This document shows, piece by piece, positions 28,504 to 37,590 of a stretch of 41,728 nucleotides of DNA. The position numbers were made by a program, and so were the translations under genes. This DNA comes from Acetobacteraceae bacterium. GTDB taxonomy: Bacteria > Pseudomonadota > Alphaproteobacteria > Acetobacterales > Acetobacteraceae. Every line of letters starts with the position of its first letter. Position 1 is the first letter of the stretch. Under the pieces are notes generated by a model. The model made no database searches, was not told the DNA's origin, and worked only from the letters and a program-made list of their open reading frames with translations. The stretch lies in contig CANJLW010000037.1 of NCBI GenBank assembly GCA_947475245.1, forward strand, positions 1 through 41,728. The letters are read 5' to 3'.

Positions 28504-31044
28504 TTGTTGGTCGATGACGGGCGCTTCCAGAGCGGCGATGAACCGGAAACCGTGCCGGATGCCTTTCGTTCGGCCATGCGCCTGAACCCCGAGGCACCTG
28601 CCTTGCTATGCAACGGCGCGCTATGGACTTACGCCGATCTTGATGCGCTGTCAGACCGGTTGGCGCAGATCGTCGCCCGCCATGTGCAAGGTCCCGATTG
28701 TGTCGTCGGTCACGCCATGCCGCGCGGCGTCGGTTCAATCGTCGCGATGCTGGGAATCCTGAAGGCCGGCGCCGCCTATCTGCCGCTGGATGCCACTCAG
28801 CCGGTTTCCCGCCTCGCCTTCATGCTGCGCGACAGCGGTGCGTGCCTGTTGATCGCGGATACAGCCTGGCAATCCGTGGATACCGACATGCCGGTGCTGC
28901 GGCTGGATGCCGCGACCGGGATCGCCGAAGCACAGACCGATCCGGTTCAGTGCCCGCCGATCAAAGGCACCGATCTGGCGTATCTGATGTACACGTCGGG
29001 ATCGACAGGTTCCCCCAAAGCGGTCGCGGTCACCCACGCCAACATTGTCGGATTGGCCTGGCGACCGGACTTCGTGGACATCGGGCCCGGACAACGCATT
29101 CTGCACATGGCCCCCCTGGCGTTCGATGTCAGCACCTTCGAAATTTGGGCAGGCCTTCTGAACGGCGCCTGTGTCGTCCTTGCGCCGCCGCACACGCCGA
29201 CACCGCGGGAACTGGAAACCTTGCTGCGCGATGCGCGGGTTGACACGCTTTGGCTGACCGCCGGGCTGCTGCGGCAATTGGCCGCCATCCGTCCCGCTAT
29301 GTTCGCGTCTTTGCGTTCCCTGCTGTCGGGCGGCGACGTGGTGTCCGCCGTTGCCATGCGCGCGATCGCGCAGGCAGCGCCCAGAGTGCGATTGATCAAC
29401 GGCTACGGCCCGACGGAAACGACTGTCTTCGCCACAACCCATGATCTGAGCCCAGACGACTTACGCGCCGATCATCTCCCCATCGGACGCGCCCTTCGCG
29501 GCTATGAGGTCTATGTTCTCGACGACGATCTGCACCCGGTTCCCGACGGCGTGGTTGGGGAACTGTTTATCGCGGGGGTCGGGGTCGCGCGCTGCTACTG
29601 GGGGCGACCCGACCTGACGGCGGAGCAATTCCTGCCCAACCCGTTCGGCCCGTCCGGGTCCCGGATGTATCGCAGCGGCGATCTCGTCAGCCGTCGGCCC
29701 GACGGTGTGCTGGATTTCCACGGGCGCAAGGATCAACAAATCAAACTGCGGGGATTCCGTATTGAACCCGGCGAGATCGAAGCCGCCTTGCAGGGTTGCC
29801 GCGGAGTCATTCAGACCTTTGTAACCGACAGGATCGTGGCCGGGGAAAAGCGCCTGGTCGCATACATCGTAGGCGACGCGACTCTGCCGGAGCCGCGGGA
29901 TTTGCGCCGCCATCTTTCGGCCCTTGTCCCGGATTTCATGATCCCCGGCCATTTCCTCAGGATCGACCACCTGCCGCTGACCACGAACGGCAAGGTTGAT
30001 CGTGCCGCGTTGCCGATACCCGAGATGACCGGCGGAGGAGAGCAGCCTGTCGGCACCGTCGAGGAAACGCTGTGCGGCATTTTCGCCGACCTGACCGGCG
30101 CGGTCGGCGTCGGTCGGCACGATGACTTCTTCGGCCTGGGCGGCGACTCACTCTGCGCGATGCGGCTGGTCGATCGCGTGGAACAGGAAATCGGCAAGCC
30201 CATGGCCTTGGCGACGATCTTTGAAACGCCGACTCCCGCGGGCCTCGCCCGGGAACTGACCCGATCGGCAACGCCCCTGCCATCGTTGCTGCCATTGCGC
30301 CGAGCGGGAACGCGTCGACCGCTGTTTTGTGTTCATCCCGCCACTGGCTCCGCGATCGGCTTCCGCACACTTGCCGCGGCGCTCGACCCGAACATCCCCG
30401 TCTGGGGTCTGCAGGCGCGTGGATTTGAACCGACCGGGACCCCGCATGCGACGATCCGCGCGATGGCAACCGATTACGTTGAGGAGGTATTGGCCTGCCG
30501 GCCCACCGGCCCCTACGTTTTGGTAGGCTGGTCGTTGGGCGGCATCATCGCGCACGACATGGCGTGCACGCTGGAGGCGATGGGCCACGAGGTAGCGGCG
30601 CTTGCAATACTCGACAGCCCGATCCCGTCCGTCGACGCGCGCGATCCAACCGGCGACCAGGGCTTCGCGCGAGACATGCTGGTGCGCATGAGCGGCCTTG
30701 ATGCGGCGGGCCGAATGCGGCGGGCGCGCCTGATGCATGCGGCGGCGAGCGCGCGAGGATTGATCCCCCCGGACGCACCCGTCGAATGGGCGGAACGGTT
30801 GTTGCGTCAGGTGGCGTTGGTGCCTGCGTTGCTGCGCGATTACGCCCCCAGACAGTGCAAAGCCCCGATCCTGCTGTTCCTCGCGGATCGGGCTGGCGCC
30901 GAACCGTTGTCCGAAGATGACTACGCGTGGGAACAACACTGTCTCGGTCCCGTCGAGCGGATTTCAATGGATTGCAAGCATGAAGGGATGCTCGATCCCG
31001 ACGTGGTCGGTTCCATTGCGCGCGTTCTTGGGGCATATCTCTGA
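28504..31044 (+). CDS. NRPS-like enzyme, adenylation - carrier - thioesterase (A-T-TE), no condensation domain
   Basis: About 846 residues. The adenylation domain (about 10-505) has intact core motifs: TYADLDAL, LKAGAAYLPLD, YTSGSTGSPKAV, NGYGPTE, YRSGDLV, and the A10 lysine K497 in NGKVDR. Asp208 (FDVST) fits alpha-amino-acid binding. My hand-read pocket code is DVFGLGGVFK, suggesting a small or aliphatic residue (tentative). The carrier serine is S549 in GLGGDSL. The type I thioesterase has Ser677 in GWSLGG and a His in CKHEGML. The start is uncertain: TTG 28504 has GGGAG nine bases upstream, while the same frame is open from 28300 with a TTG at 28435. The frame upstream shows no condensation-domain motif. 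First gene of a three-gene operon. Confidence 0.9.
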   Translation: MLVDDGRFQSGDEPETVPDAFRSAMRLNPEAPALLCNGALWTYADLDALSDRLAQIVARHVQGPDCVVGHAMPRGVGSIVAMLGILKAGAAYLPLDATQPVSRLAFMLRDSGACLLIADTAWQSVDTDMPVLRLDAATGIAEAQTDPVQCPPIKGTDLAYLMYTSGSTGSPKAVAVTHANIVGLAWRPDFVDIGPGQRILHMAPLAFDVSTFEIWAGLLNGACVVLAPPHTPTPRELETLLRDARVDTLWLTAGLLRQLAAIRPAMFASLRSLLSGGDVVSAVAMRAIAQAAPRVRLINGYGPTETTVFATTHDLSPDDLRADHLPIGRALRGYEVYVLDDDLHPVPDGVVGELFIAGVGVARCYWGRPDLTAEQFLPNPFGPSGSRMYRSGDLVSRRPDGVLDFHGRKDQQIKLRGFRIEPGEIEAALQGCRGVIQTFVTDRIVAGEKRLVAYIVGDATLPEPRDLRRHLSALVPDFMIPGHFLRIDHLPLTTNGKVDRAALPIPEMTGGGEQPVGTVEETLCGIFADLTGAVGVGRHDDFFGLGGDSLCAMRLVDRVEQEIGKPMALATIFETPTPAGLARELTRSATPLPSLLPLRRAGTRRPLFCVHPATGSAIGFRTLAAALDPNIPVWGLQARGFEPTGTPHATIRAMATDYVEEVLACRPTGPYVLVGWSLGGIIAHDMACTLEAMGHEVAALAILDSPIPSVDARDPTGDQGFARDMLVRMSGLDAAGRMRRARLMHAAASARGLIPPDAPVEWAERLLRQVALVPALLRDYAPRQCKAPILLFLADRAGAEPLSEDDYAWEQHCLGPVERISMDCKHEGMLDPDVVGSIARVLGAYL

Positions 31045-31045
31045 T

Positions 31046-31309
31046 ATGACGGACCAAACGCAGCGCGACGAAGCGAATGTCACGGCATCGGTTTTGGGCA
31101 TCCTGCGTGACCTGACCGGTCGTGCCGACCTTATGGTCGATCCCGCCATGCTGCTGTCCGATTTGCCGGATTGGGACAGCATCCGACAAATCGAAGCCAT
31201 CGCCTCCGCCGAGGAAGCGTGGGACGTGACCGTTCAAACCCGCGACCTCGATCGCATCTTCACCGTCGCCGACATTATCGCCGCGATCCTTCGTGCTCGG
31301 CCTGCGTGA
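31046..31309 (+). CDS. free-standing acyl/peptidyl carrier protein
   Basis: An 87-residue carrier protein with the phosphopantetheine serine at Ser45 in PDWDSIRQIE, flanked by the four-helix pattern (VTASVLGILRDLTG, IEAIASAEEAWDV, VADIIAAILRA). It starts one base after the NRPS stop and its stop overlaps the next start (GTGA). It could accept the aminoacyl group from the A-T-TE enzyme or another acyl group; no separate loading or condensing enzyme is in the operon. Confidence 0.9.
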   Translation: MTDQTQRDEANVTASVLGILRDLTGRADLMVDPAMLLSDLPDWDSIRQIEAIASAEEAWDVTVQTRDLDRIFTVADIIAAILRARPA

Positions 31310-32223
31310 CCGATCAACCCGAAGATATCCGCCAACTGCTTCAGGGTTTCATCAGCCTTGGTGTGAACTGCGAATTTGGGCTTCTGCAAAGATATTGCGG
31401 AACCGAACCCAATGACTTGTTGCGGTTTGCGTTTACCCCGCTGAATGGCTTGTTGCGCCTGCTCCAAACGCGTTTCGCCGCGTTCTCCCGAACATCGACG
31501 TTGGAAATCAGGCCGGACGAAAAATGGTATGAATTTATCGCCACCGAGCTTGAATCGGGCGTTGGCTTTCATACAAACATGCTGGTTGGCAAACGTTCCG
31601 TACACGATGTGGTTCGGCAGGAATGCCGCCGCCTGCCGCGCCTTGTCCGTAAGCTTATCGAGGAGCTGGAGGTCGGTGAACGCGCAGCCGTCTATTGCCG
31701 CGACCGGATGGATGCAGCCGAGGTGACTGCGCTGCACGAAGCTCTGCGCCTCTACGGTCAGCCGCATCTGTTGGTTGTCGTTCGCGCCCCCACCCCCGCG
31801 ATGGTCGGCAGCGTGGTTAAGCTGAAAGAAGGGCTGTTGATCGGTTATCTCGACCGCGTCAGTCCGCTTTATTACGCGCGCAACCCGTCGCTCGATGTCT
31901 GGCTCGCGCTGCTGCGCGCGGCGGTCTGCATGTTTCGCAGCCCGTTCCTGCACGATGGCACGCAGGTCCGTCCGTCGGACCCCGATTACGAAATCCCGGA
32001 GACTGTGGCCGACGTCGGCCTTTGGCGCGCCCGCGCCGCCTTGCGACGGCGCGACCTTGTACCCGCCGTCGCCGAGTATGCCGCTTACCAGAAGCAGTTT
32101 CCCGACCATCCAGAGGTCGCGAACGAACTCGCGGGATTGCTGGAAACCCCCGCCGGCCTCGATGCCGCCCATCGGGTGTTCCGCGACGGCTACAGGGAAG
32201 CCCGCTCGATCGTCGCGGCCTGA
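31306..32223 (+). CDS. unknown-function protein with LGxNCEFG motif
   Basis: A 305-residue protein starting at GTG 31306, which overlaps the carrier-protein stop by four bases. An N-terminal block SLGVNCEFGLLQRYCG, then LLRFAFTPLNGLLRLLQTRF, resembles a group of proteobacterial hypothetical proteins, often near surface-glycan genes, with the phrase LGxNCEFGLxQR. The C-terminal 60 residues (WRARAALRRRDLVPAVAEYA onward, with FPDHPEVANELAGLL) look like one or two TPR-like helical hairpins. The Cys of NCEFG could be catalytic, as in DUF1796-type papain-like folds, but that is a guess. Tight coupling to an NRPS and ACP is the best functional clue. Confidence 0.85.
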   Translation: MTDQPEDIRQLLQGFISLGVNCEFGLLQRYCGTEPNDLLRFAFTPLNGLLRLLQTRFAAFSRTSTLEIRPDEKWYEFIATELESGVGFHTNMLVGKRSVHDVVRQECRRLPRLVRKLIEELEVGERAAVYCRDRMDAAEVTALHEALRLYGQPHLLVVVRAPTPAMVGSVVKLKEGLLIGYLDRVSPLYYARNPSLDVWLALLRAAVCMFRSPFLHDGTQVRPSDPDYEIPETVADVGLWRARAALRRRDLVPAVAEYAAYQKQFPDHPEVANELAGLLETPAGLDAAHRVFRDGYREARSIVAA

Positions 32224-32230
32224 TCCGGCT

Positions 32231-32776
32231 TCAGTAGCGGTCGGCGTCCGGTCGCGCCGGAACCTCGAACGCATTGGCCATGCCGCACAGCATCGCATAG
32301 TAGTTGATGGCGGCTGTGAACTCGACCAACCATTGCGCGCCGTGGCGATGGTTCAGGGCATCGAAAACGCTCTGCTCGATGCGGTTCGTTCGCATCAGTT
32401 GACGCGCATAGGCAACGACCTCCTGCTCGGGCACCGTCAGCGACGCCGGGTCGCCCTTTGCCCGCAACAGGTCGATCGCGGCTTCCCGCACGCCGAGCTC
32501 CCGGGCCAGGCCGACCTGTGCGCCCCAGACGTATTCGGCCTCGCGTTCCCGAACCGCCGCCAGCACGCCGATCAGTCGCAGGTTGTGATCGACGATCGAG
32601 CCTTCCCGAAACCACGGCACCAACGGCAACAAACGTTCCGCCAGCGGCGGGCTGTGCAGCAGCATGCTGAACGGCCCGCGGATGGAGCCGAATACGCCAA
32701 GCACGCGATCGGCCAGCGCATGGTGTTCGGGGGCAAGGTCGTCCTTGCCCCCGATGGGTGTTATCCTCGGCTTCAC
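32231..32776 (-). CDS. carboxymuconolactone decarboxylase (CMD) family protein
   Basis: A 181-residue protein of the all-helical CMD/AhpD-like fold. The core is VREREAEYVWGAQVGLARELGV. Most relatives have EYEWxxH at this spot; here the histidine is replaced by Gln (WGAQ), and there is no CxxC, so it is unlikely to be an AhpD-type peroxidase and may be catalytically altered. The start overlaps the nitroreductase stop by four bases. It converges with the NRPS operon, with only seven bases between stops. Confidence 0.82.
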   Translation of the reverse strand: MKPRITPIGGKDDLAPEHHALADRVLGVFGSIRGPFSMLLHSPPLAERLLPLVPWFREGSIVDHNLRLIGVLAAVREREAEYVWGAQVGLARELGVREAAIDLLRAKGDPASLTVPEQEVVAYARQLMRTNRIEQSVFDALNHRHGAQWLVEFTAAINYYAMLCGMANAFEVPARPDADRY

Positions 32777-33420
32777 GCGCCCGCCACGGGCGGCCAGGTT
32801 TCGCCGTAGGTGTCGCCGAAGACGATGTCGGCAAGGGTGCCGCGCCCGACCGGTCCGAACTTGCCCATCGGATAGCCGATCGGCAGGATCGCATAGGAAT
32901 GCACGCCGGGCGGCAGGCCCAGCGCGGCCTCGGTCTCTTTCTCGAACTGCAGGTGCCGCGTCGTCAGCGTCGATCCCAGCCCCAGGGCACGGATCGCCAG
33001 CAGCATGTTCTGCACGGCCGGATAGATGGAAGCACCGGCGGAACGATTGGGGTTCGGACCATCTTCCAGGCAGGCGACGATCCAGACCGGGGCTTCGTGA
33101 TAATGCTCCGTCAGGTATTCCACCGCCGTGTGCTGGCGCTTGTAGCCGTCGCCGGTGACGCCCGGCGGCGGCGCGCTGTTGGCATAGCGCGGTCCCACGA
33201 CCTCATCGAACGCCTTCTTGTACCAGACCTGCACGGCCTTCTTCTTGGCGGTGTCCTTGATCACCATAAAGCGCCACTTCTGCGTGTTGCCGCCGTTGGC
33301 GGCGCTGACGCCGGCTTCCAGGATTTGGCGGATCAGCGCGTCGGGCACGGGGTCCGGCTTCAGTCGGCGCATCGATCGTGTGGTGCGCACGATATCGAAG
33401 AAATCGGTTCCGTCGGTCAT
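32773..33420 (-). CDS. nitroreductase family protein
   Basis: A 215-residue FMN-dependent oxidoreductase of the nitroreductase fold. The N-terminal signature TTRSMRRLKPDPVPDALI and the FMN-contact region SAANGGNTQKWRFMVI match the family (usual form NxQPWxF). The C-terminal part contains GLGSTLTTRHLQFE and LPIGYPMGKFGPVGR. It is 20 bp downstream of the SDR gene and overlaps the CMD gene, so the three form an operon. The substrate is unknown: nitroaromatics, enones or dehalogenation are all possible for the family. Confidence 0.9.
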   Translation of the reverse strand: MTDGTDFFDIVRTTRSMRRLKPDPVPDALIRQILEAGVSAANGGNTQKWRFMVIKDTAKKKAVQVWYKKAFDEVVGPRYANSAPPPGVTGDGYKRQHTAVEYLTEHYHEAPVWIVACLEDGPNPNRSAGASIYPAVQNMLLAIRALGLGSTLTTRHLQFEKETEAALGLPPGVHSYAILPIGYPMGKFGPVGRGTLADIVFGDTYGETWPPVAGA

Positions 33421-33440
33421 TATGTGTCTCCTGTCGTAAG

Positions 33441-34235
33441 TCAGCGACGTGTCGGGGCGGCGCCGCCGGAGCCGGAGCGGCCCCCATCGACGACGATCTG
33501 CGTGCCGGTGACGTTACCGGCGAGGTCGGAGCAAAGATACAGCACCACCCCTGCGACTTCTTCCGGCAGCGTATAGCGACCGGACGGCGCGCTGGCCGCA
33601 TAGGCCTTGTGGACGGCTTCCGGATCGTTCGGATTCCTCATGGACTCGAGCGAACGCATCATGCGCGTTTCCACCGGGCCGGGGCAGACGGCGTTCACGC
33701 GGATGCCCTGGCCGGCGACATCGGCGGAGGCCACCTTGGTCAGACCGATCACGCCGTGCTTCGACGCGACATAGGCCGACATGCCGGGACCGCCGAACAA
33801 CCCGGCGACCGACGCGGTGTTGACGATCGCGCCGCCGCCCTGCGCCAGCATGACCGGGATGACATTGCGCATGCCCAGGAACACGCCCTTGAGGTTGACC
33901 GCGATGACCTTGTCGAACATCGCCTCGTCATAATCCTGCGTCGGTGTGACGCTGCCTTCGATACCCGCGTTGTTGAAGAAACAGTCGATCCGGCCATACG
34001 CGTCGAGCGTCGCCTTGACGTAATCCTTGACCGAGGCCGACTGCGTGACGTCGGCCTGTGTGAAGCCGCAGGCCCCGCCTTGCTGCACGACGATGTCGGC
34101 GGTCGCGCGCCCGGCGTCCGCGTCAGCGTCCACGACCATCACCTTTGCCCCGCGCAGCGCAAAGCCCAGCGCCGTTGCTCGGCCGATGCCGCCGCCGCCG
34201 CCGGTGATCAGCGCGACTTTTCCGGTGAAATCCAT
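33441..34235 (-). CDS. SDR family NAD(P)-dependent oxidoreductase
   Basis: A 264-residue classical short-chain dehydrogenase. The cofactor motif is TGGGGGIG (11-18), NNAG is present, and the catalytic Tyr-Lys pair is in YVASKHG with the upstream Ser in NTASVAG. The C-terminal VTGTQIVVDGG is typical. The Asp after the second strand (VVDADAD) favours NAD over NADP. The ATG at 34235 is preceded by GGAAG; an in-frame start at 34307 was rejected. It is the first gene of the SDR-nitroreductase-CMD run. Confidence 0.92.
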   Translation of the reverse strand: MDFTGKVALITGGGGGIGRATALGFALRGAKVMVVDADADAGRATADIVVQQGGACGFTQADVTQSASVKDYVKATLDAYGRIDCFFNNAGIEGSVTPTQDYDEAMFDKVIAVNLKGVFLGMRNVIPVMLAQGGGAIVNTASVAGLFGGPGMSAYVASKHGVIGLTKVASADVAGQGIRVNAVCPGPVETRMMRSLESMRNPNDPEAVHKAYAASAPSGRYTLPEEVAGVVLYLCSDLAGNVTGTQIVVDGGRSGSGGAAPTRR

Positions 34236-34315
34236 GGTGTTGCTTCCTTCCCGATTGTTCTGGGCAAAGCGTGTCACGTCGGTGCCCGAATGACCAGATC
34301 GGCCCAATCATCGAC

Positions 34316-35476
34316 TCAGTCGTCGTTGCCCTTTTTGAAGGGGGATTCCTCCGACAGGGCTTCCATTTCCTGAATGACGCCGGTGCGCTCTTCGTCCAGG
34401 AAGTTCGCGACGGCGCGACGCAGACCGCTATGGGCAATCCAATGGGCGGAGTAGGTCGGCTTCGGCAGATAGCCCCGCTGGATCTTGTGCCGCCCCTGGG
34501 CACCGGCCTCCACCCGCTTCAGGCCGTGGGCGATGGCCCAGTCGATCGCTCGGTAGTAGCAAAGCTCAAAGTGCAGAAACGGCCAATCGCCTCGGCATCC
34601 CCAGTTGCGACCGTACAGGGCTTCGGAACCCGCAAGATTCAGCGCGCCGGCCACTGGAACTCCGCCATTCTCGGCATACATAAGCACGACTCGTTGGCCC
34701 AGGCGTTCGCCCAGGAGAGAAAAGAAATCGCGCGTCAAATATGCGGATCCCCATTTGCGATCCACGGTGGATTGGTAGAAGCCGTAGAAGGCATCCCAGT
34801 GCGCTTCTGTTATGTCGGACCCTGACAAAGCATGGAACGTCAGCCCGGCGGCATTGGCATCGCGCCGCTCTCGCCGCAGTACCTTGCGCTTGCGCGACGA
34901 CAGATCGCCCAGAAAATCGTCGAACGATCCGTAGCCGGGGTTTTCCCAATGAAACTGCATCCCGATGCGACGCAGCCATCCGGCTTCGCCCAGCCCCTCC
35001 CATTCCTGCTCGCCGCAGAATGTGACGTGCACCGATGACAGCTTATGCGTCTCGCAGGCTTGTTGCAGCGCGTTGGCGAAGACTCCGATGGGAATGCCGG
35101 AGCCGGGGCGGCACAGCAGCCGAGGGCCCGGGACGGGGCTGAACGGCGAGGCGACCTGCAACTTGGGATAATAGCTGACACCGACGCGTTCCAGCGCGTT
35201 GGCCCATCCATGATCGAAGACATATTCACCATAACTATGCGACTTGGCATACATCGGCGCGGCGCCGACAATCGTCCCATCCTCGGTCCGAAGCACGGCG
35301 TGCTGCGGCAGCCAGCCCGTGCGCGCATTCGCCGACCCGCTGTCCTCCAGCGCGCTCAGGAAAGCATGGGTGACGAAGGGATTGCCGTCTCCGGCGCAGG
35401 CGTCCCAATCCGCCGCGTCGATCTCCCGGATCGACGGATGGAGCGACATCGTGAGAGTGGCGGAGGCTTTCGGCAT
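34316..35476 (-). CDS. FemAB-like GNAT-fold protein (DUF482 / PF04339)
   Basis: A 386-residue protein of the DUF482 family, related to FemAB-type peptidyl/acyl transferases. Seen are FVTHAFLSALEDSG near the N-terminus, GFYQSTVDRKWGSAYLTRDFF in the middle, and GRNWGCRGDWPFLHFELCYYRAIDWAI followed by AGAQGRHKIQRGYLP, the family hallmark. Substrate and donor are not known. The start is uncertain: 35476 (MPKASATL), 35449 (MSLHPS) or GTG 35512, none with a clear ribosome site. The last would be four bases from the RidA stop. Confidence 0.87.
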   Translation of the reverse strand: MPKASATLTMSLHPSIREIDAADWDACAGDGNPFVTHAFLSALEDSGSANARTGWLPQHAVLRTEDGTIVGAAPMYAKSHSYGEYVFDHGWANALERVGVSYYPKLQVASPFSPVPGPRLLCRPGSGIPIGVFANALQQACETHKLSSVHVTFCGEQEWEGLGEAGWLRRIGMQFHWENPGYGSFDDFLGDLSSRKRKVLRRERRDANAAGLTFHALSGSDITEAHWDAFYGFYQSTVDRKWGSAYLTRDFFSLLGERLGQRVVLMYAENGGVPVAGALNLAGSEALYGRNWGCRGDWPFLHFELCYYRAIDWAIAHGLKRVEAGAQGRHKIQRGYLPKPTYSAHWIAHSGLRRAVANFLDEERTGVIQEMEALSEESPFKKGNDD

Positions 35477-35515
35477 GGGACGAAGGCTAAGCCGCGTCGT
35501 CGCGCTTGTCACATG

Positions 35516-35983
35516 CTAAAGAATTTCGAACATGCCTTCGACTTCAACCGCCGCGTCCGCCGGCAGTGACGGCACGCCGATGGTCGTGCGGGCGTGACGG
35601 CCGGCCTCTCCGAACACCGCGACCGCGAGGTCGGATGCGCCGTTCATGACCAGAGCCTGTTGCGTGAACTCCGACGGGGAAGCGACGAAGCCGCCCAGGC
35701 GGATGACGCGGTTGACGCGATCGAGGTCGCCTCCGCAGGCGGCTTTCAGGTGGACCAGGACATTGATGAAGCACAGCCGAGCGGCTTCCTTGGCCTGGTC
35801 GACGGATACGCCCCAGCCGACCTTGCCCGTGATTGCGACCTTGCCGTCAACCGCCGGCACCTGCCCGGACACGATCACCAGGTTGCCCGTGACGACATAG
35901 GGCACGTAGTTGGCGATGGGTTGCATGGGCAGGGGAAGGGTAATGCCAAGTTCCGCCAGCTTTGCTTCGATACGGCCCGCCAT
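35516..35983 (-). CDS. RidA family protein (second copy, longer form)
   Basis: A 155-residue Rid protein of the longer subgroup, with LVIVSGQVPAVDGKVAITGKVG, the helix VDQAKEAARLCFINVLVHLKA and the ending RTTIGVPSLPADAAVEVEGMFEI. In this subgroup R-T-T-I-G-V-x-x-L-P is the active-site loop, with the Arg that binds the substrate carboxylate. The start has GGAGG upstream. It is not closely similar to the 129-residue copy at 19778. It sits 25 bp downstream of the RNR-like gene. Confidence 0.92.
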   Translation of the reverse strand: MAGRIEAKLAELGITLPLPMQPIANYVPYVVTGNLVIVSGQVPAVDGKVAITGKVGWGVSVDQAKEAARLCFINVLVHLKAACGGDLDRVNRVIRLGGFVASPSEFTQQALVMNGASDLAVAVFGEAGRHARTTIGVPSLPADAAVEVEGMFEIL

Positions 35984-36008
35984 GTCGGAGTCCTCCGTCT
36001 ATATGATT

Positions 36009-37508
36009 CTATTTCGAAACGACACGAAACCCGCGTCGACGGGCGCGCGCGGAGCCTTCCGCCGGTAGGTCGAGCGGCAGCAAAGGCCCGGAATCGCGCG
36101 GTGTCGGCAGATCGGCATCGTCAATCTCCGCCTCCGGCAGGTCGCGCCGATCAAGGTAATTGGCGGCAAGATGGCGGAAGGCATAATCCAGCAGAGACGT
36201 TGCCGCACCGACCGACGGATCGCCTTCGACGACGCCTGCCGGGCCGAAGCGGGTAAAGGTGAAAGCCTCCACATAGGCGTCCAGCGGCACGCCGTGTTGC
36301 AGCCCGAGGCTGACGGCGGCGGCGAAGTTGTCCATCAGTCCGCGGAATGCGGCGCTTTCCTTGTGCAGCCCGACGACGATCTCTCCGAGGGAGCCATCTT
36401 CGTAGTTGCCGGTGCGCAGGAACACCTTGTGCCCGCCGACCGATGCTTTCTGCGTGTATCCCGCCCGCCTGCTGGGCAGTTCGCGGCGCGGCGCGGCGCG
36501 GGCGACCGCTTTGAGTTCGACCGGTCGCGCGGGCATGCCGTTGACATAGGGCGCGACCGCGTCGTGCATCGCGATATGGGCCGCTGTCGAAACGGTCGGG
36601 AAGGGGGAGTCGCCCGAGATCATCATCGCGAGGGCTTCCTCGGCGGTCATGCCGCTGACGCCGAGCCATGCGCGCGCGGCCTTGGTGAGGCCGCCGGATT
36701 GGTTAAGGGGCGAGAACGACGGCGCGATGCCACCGGTTTCGATCCCGAGCAGGGCTTCGACGGGACCGGGGGCACGGATCGCGGTGGTGGCGCGATGGCG
36801 CAGGCCTTCATGCTCGCAGGCGACCTGACGCGCGGCGCGGGCGGCTTCGGCGAGGCCGATGACGGGCGTGCGCGCCGGCGGGGACGGCCAATCGAAGCTG
36901 GCCGGGCGAGATGGAGAGGCGATGCGCGCGATCAGGCCGGACGCGGCGTCGGCCCGTCCGCGCAGGATGGCGGCAAGGCCGCGGGCGGTATCGCGCGCGC
37001 CTTCGGACCCGTAGTCGATCCCAAGCGCCGCCAGCAAGCCCGCGAGATCGGCCATGCCGATGCCGATTTCGCGGCTGGACGGGGCGGCGAAGGCAAGGGT
37101 CAGAACGGCGGTTTCAGCGGCTTCGGCGAAATCGGCGCAGTCAAACTGGCCGCCGCTGTCGAGGAATGCCGGCAGGTTCAGGATGAAGCCGGGCGGCTCC
37201 GCGGTGTCACCGCGCCAGACCGGTTCCGTCGGTGCGCCGCGGCGCAACAGCAAGAGCCGGTGCAATCGTTCGGCCAGCGGAATTTCGAGGCCGGCGGCGA
37301 GGGCGCGGGCGGCGACCGGTCCGATCCAGCCCTGCGCGGCACCGGCGAGCGAGATCGCTCCGCTGCCCGGCGCGAGGTCGGCCAACCCCGCGGCGGCGCT
37401 GTCTTCCCATGACGCCGGAAGTGTGACCCAGCGCGGCGCGGAGTCCGGATCGGGCGATGCCTCGACCCGTCGCGTGCGGATGCCCTGCCAACTGCGATGG
37501 TGTTTCAT
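36009..37508 (-). CDS. class II ribonucleotide reductase-like (TSCPD domain) protein, catalytic core reduced
   Basis: A 499-residue relative of adenosylcobalamin-dependent NrdJ, which is usually 700-1200 residues. Recognisable blocks are [58 protein letters not shown], and a well-kept C-terminal TSCPD-like domain (about 350-450) with [17 protein letters not shown] and [16 protein letters not shown]. The NPCxE motif that should precede the NLxxF block in the active barrel is missing, as are the C-terminal redox cysteines. It is therefore probably not an active reductase; a regulatory or B12/nucleotide-binding role is possible. The ATG at 37508 ([17 protein letters not shown]) is preferred to an upstream start at 37580. 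Confidence 0.83.
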   Translation of the reverse strand: MKHHRSWQGIRTRRVEASPDPDSAPRWVTLPASWEDSAAAGLADLAPGSGAISLAGAAQGWIGPVAARALAAGLEIPLAERLHRLLLLRRGAPTEPVWRGDTAEPPGFILNLPAFLDSGGQFDCADFAEAAETAVLTLAFAAPSSREIGIGMADLAGLLAALGIDYGSEGARDTARGLAAILRGRADAASGLIARIASPSRPASFDWPSPPARTPVIGLAEAARAARQVACEHEGLRHRATTAIRAPGPVEALLGIETGGIAPSFSPLNQSGGLTKAARAWLGVSGMTAEEALAMMISGDSPFPTVSTAAHIAMHDAVAPYVNGMPARPVELKAVARAAPRRELPSRRAGYTQKASVGGHKVFLRTGNYEDGSLGEIVVGLHKESAAFRGLMDNFAAAVSLGLQHGVPLDAYVEAFTFTRFGPAGVVEGDPSVGAATSLLDYAFRHLAANYLDRRDLPEAEIDDADLPTPRDSGPLLPLDLPAEGSARARRRGFRVVSK

Positions 37509-37574
37509 GCCGGTCACGTTAAGGCAGCCGGGACCGACTCGGAAAGCAGATTTTGGGGTGAAATCTCGAATCGA

Positions 37575-37590
37575 CCACAAAATCCTGTGG
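37575..37590. promoter_or_regulatory. NrdR-box-like palindrome upstream of the RNR-like gene
   Basis: CCACAAAATCCTGTGG lies 67-82 bp upstream of the RNR-like start, in its divergent promoter region with NDUFA12. It agrees with the CAC-w-A...w-GTG frame of NrdR boxes that control ribonucleotide reductase genes, but the centre differs from consensus. No clear second box about 31 bp away was found. Confidence 0.35.
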
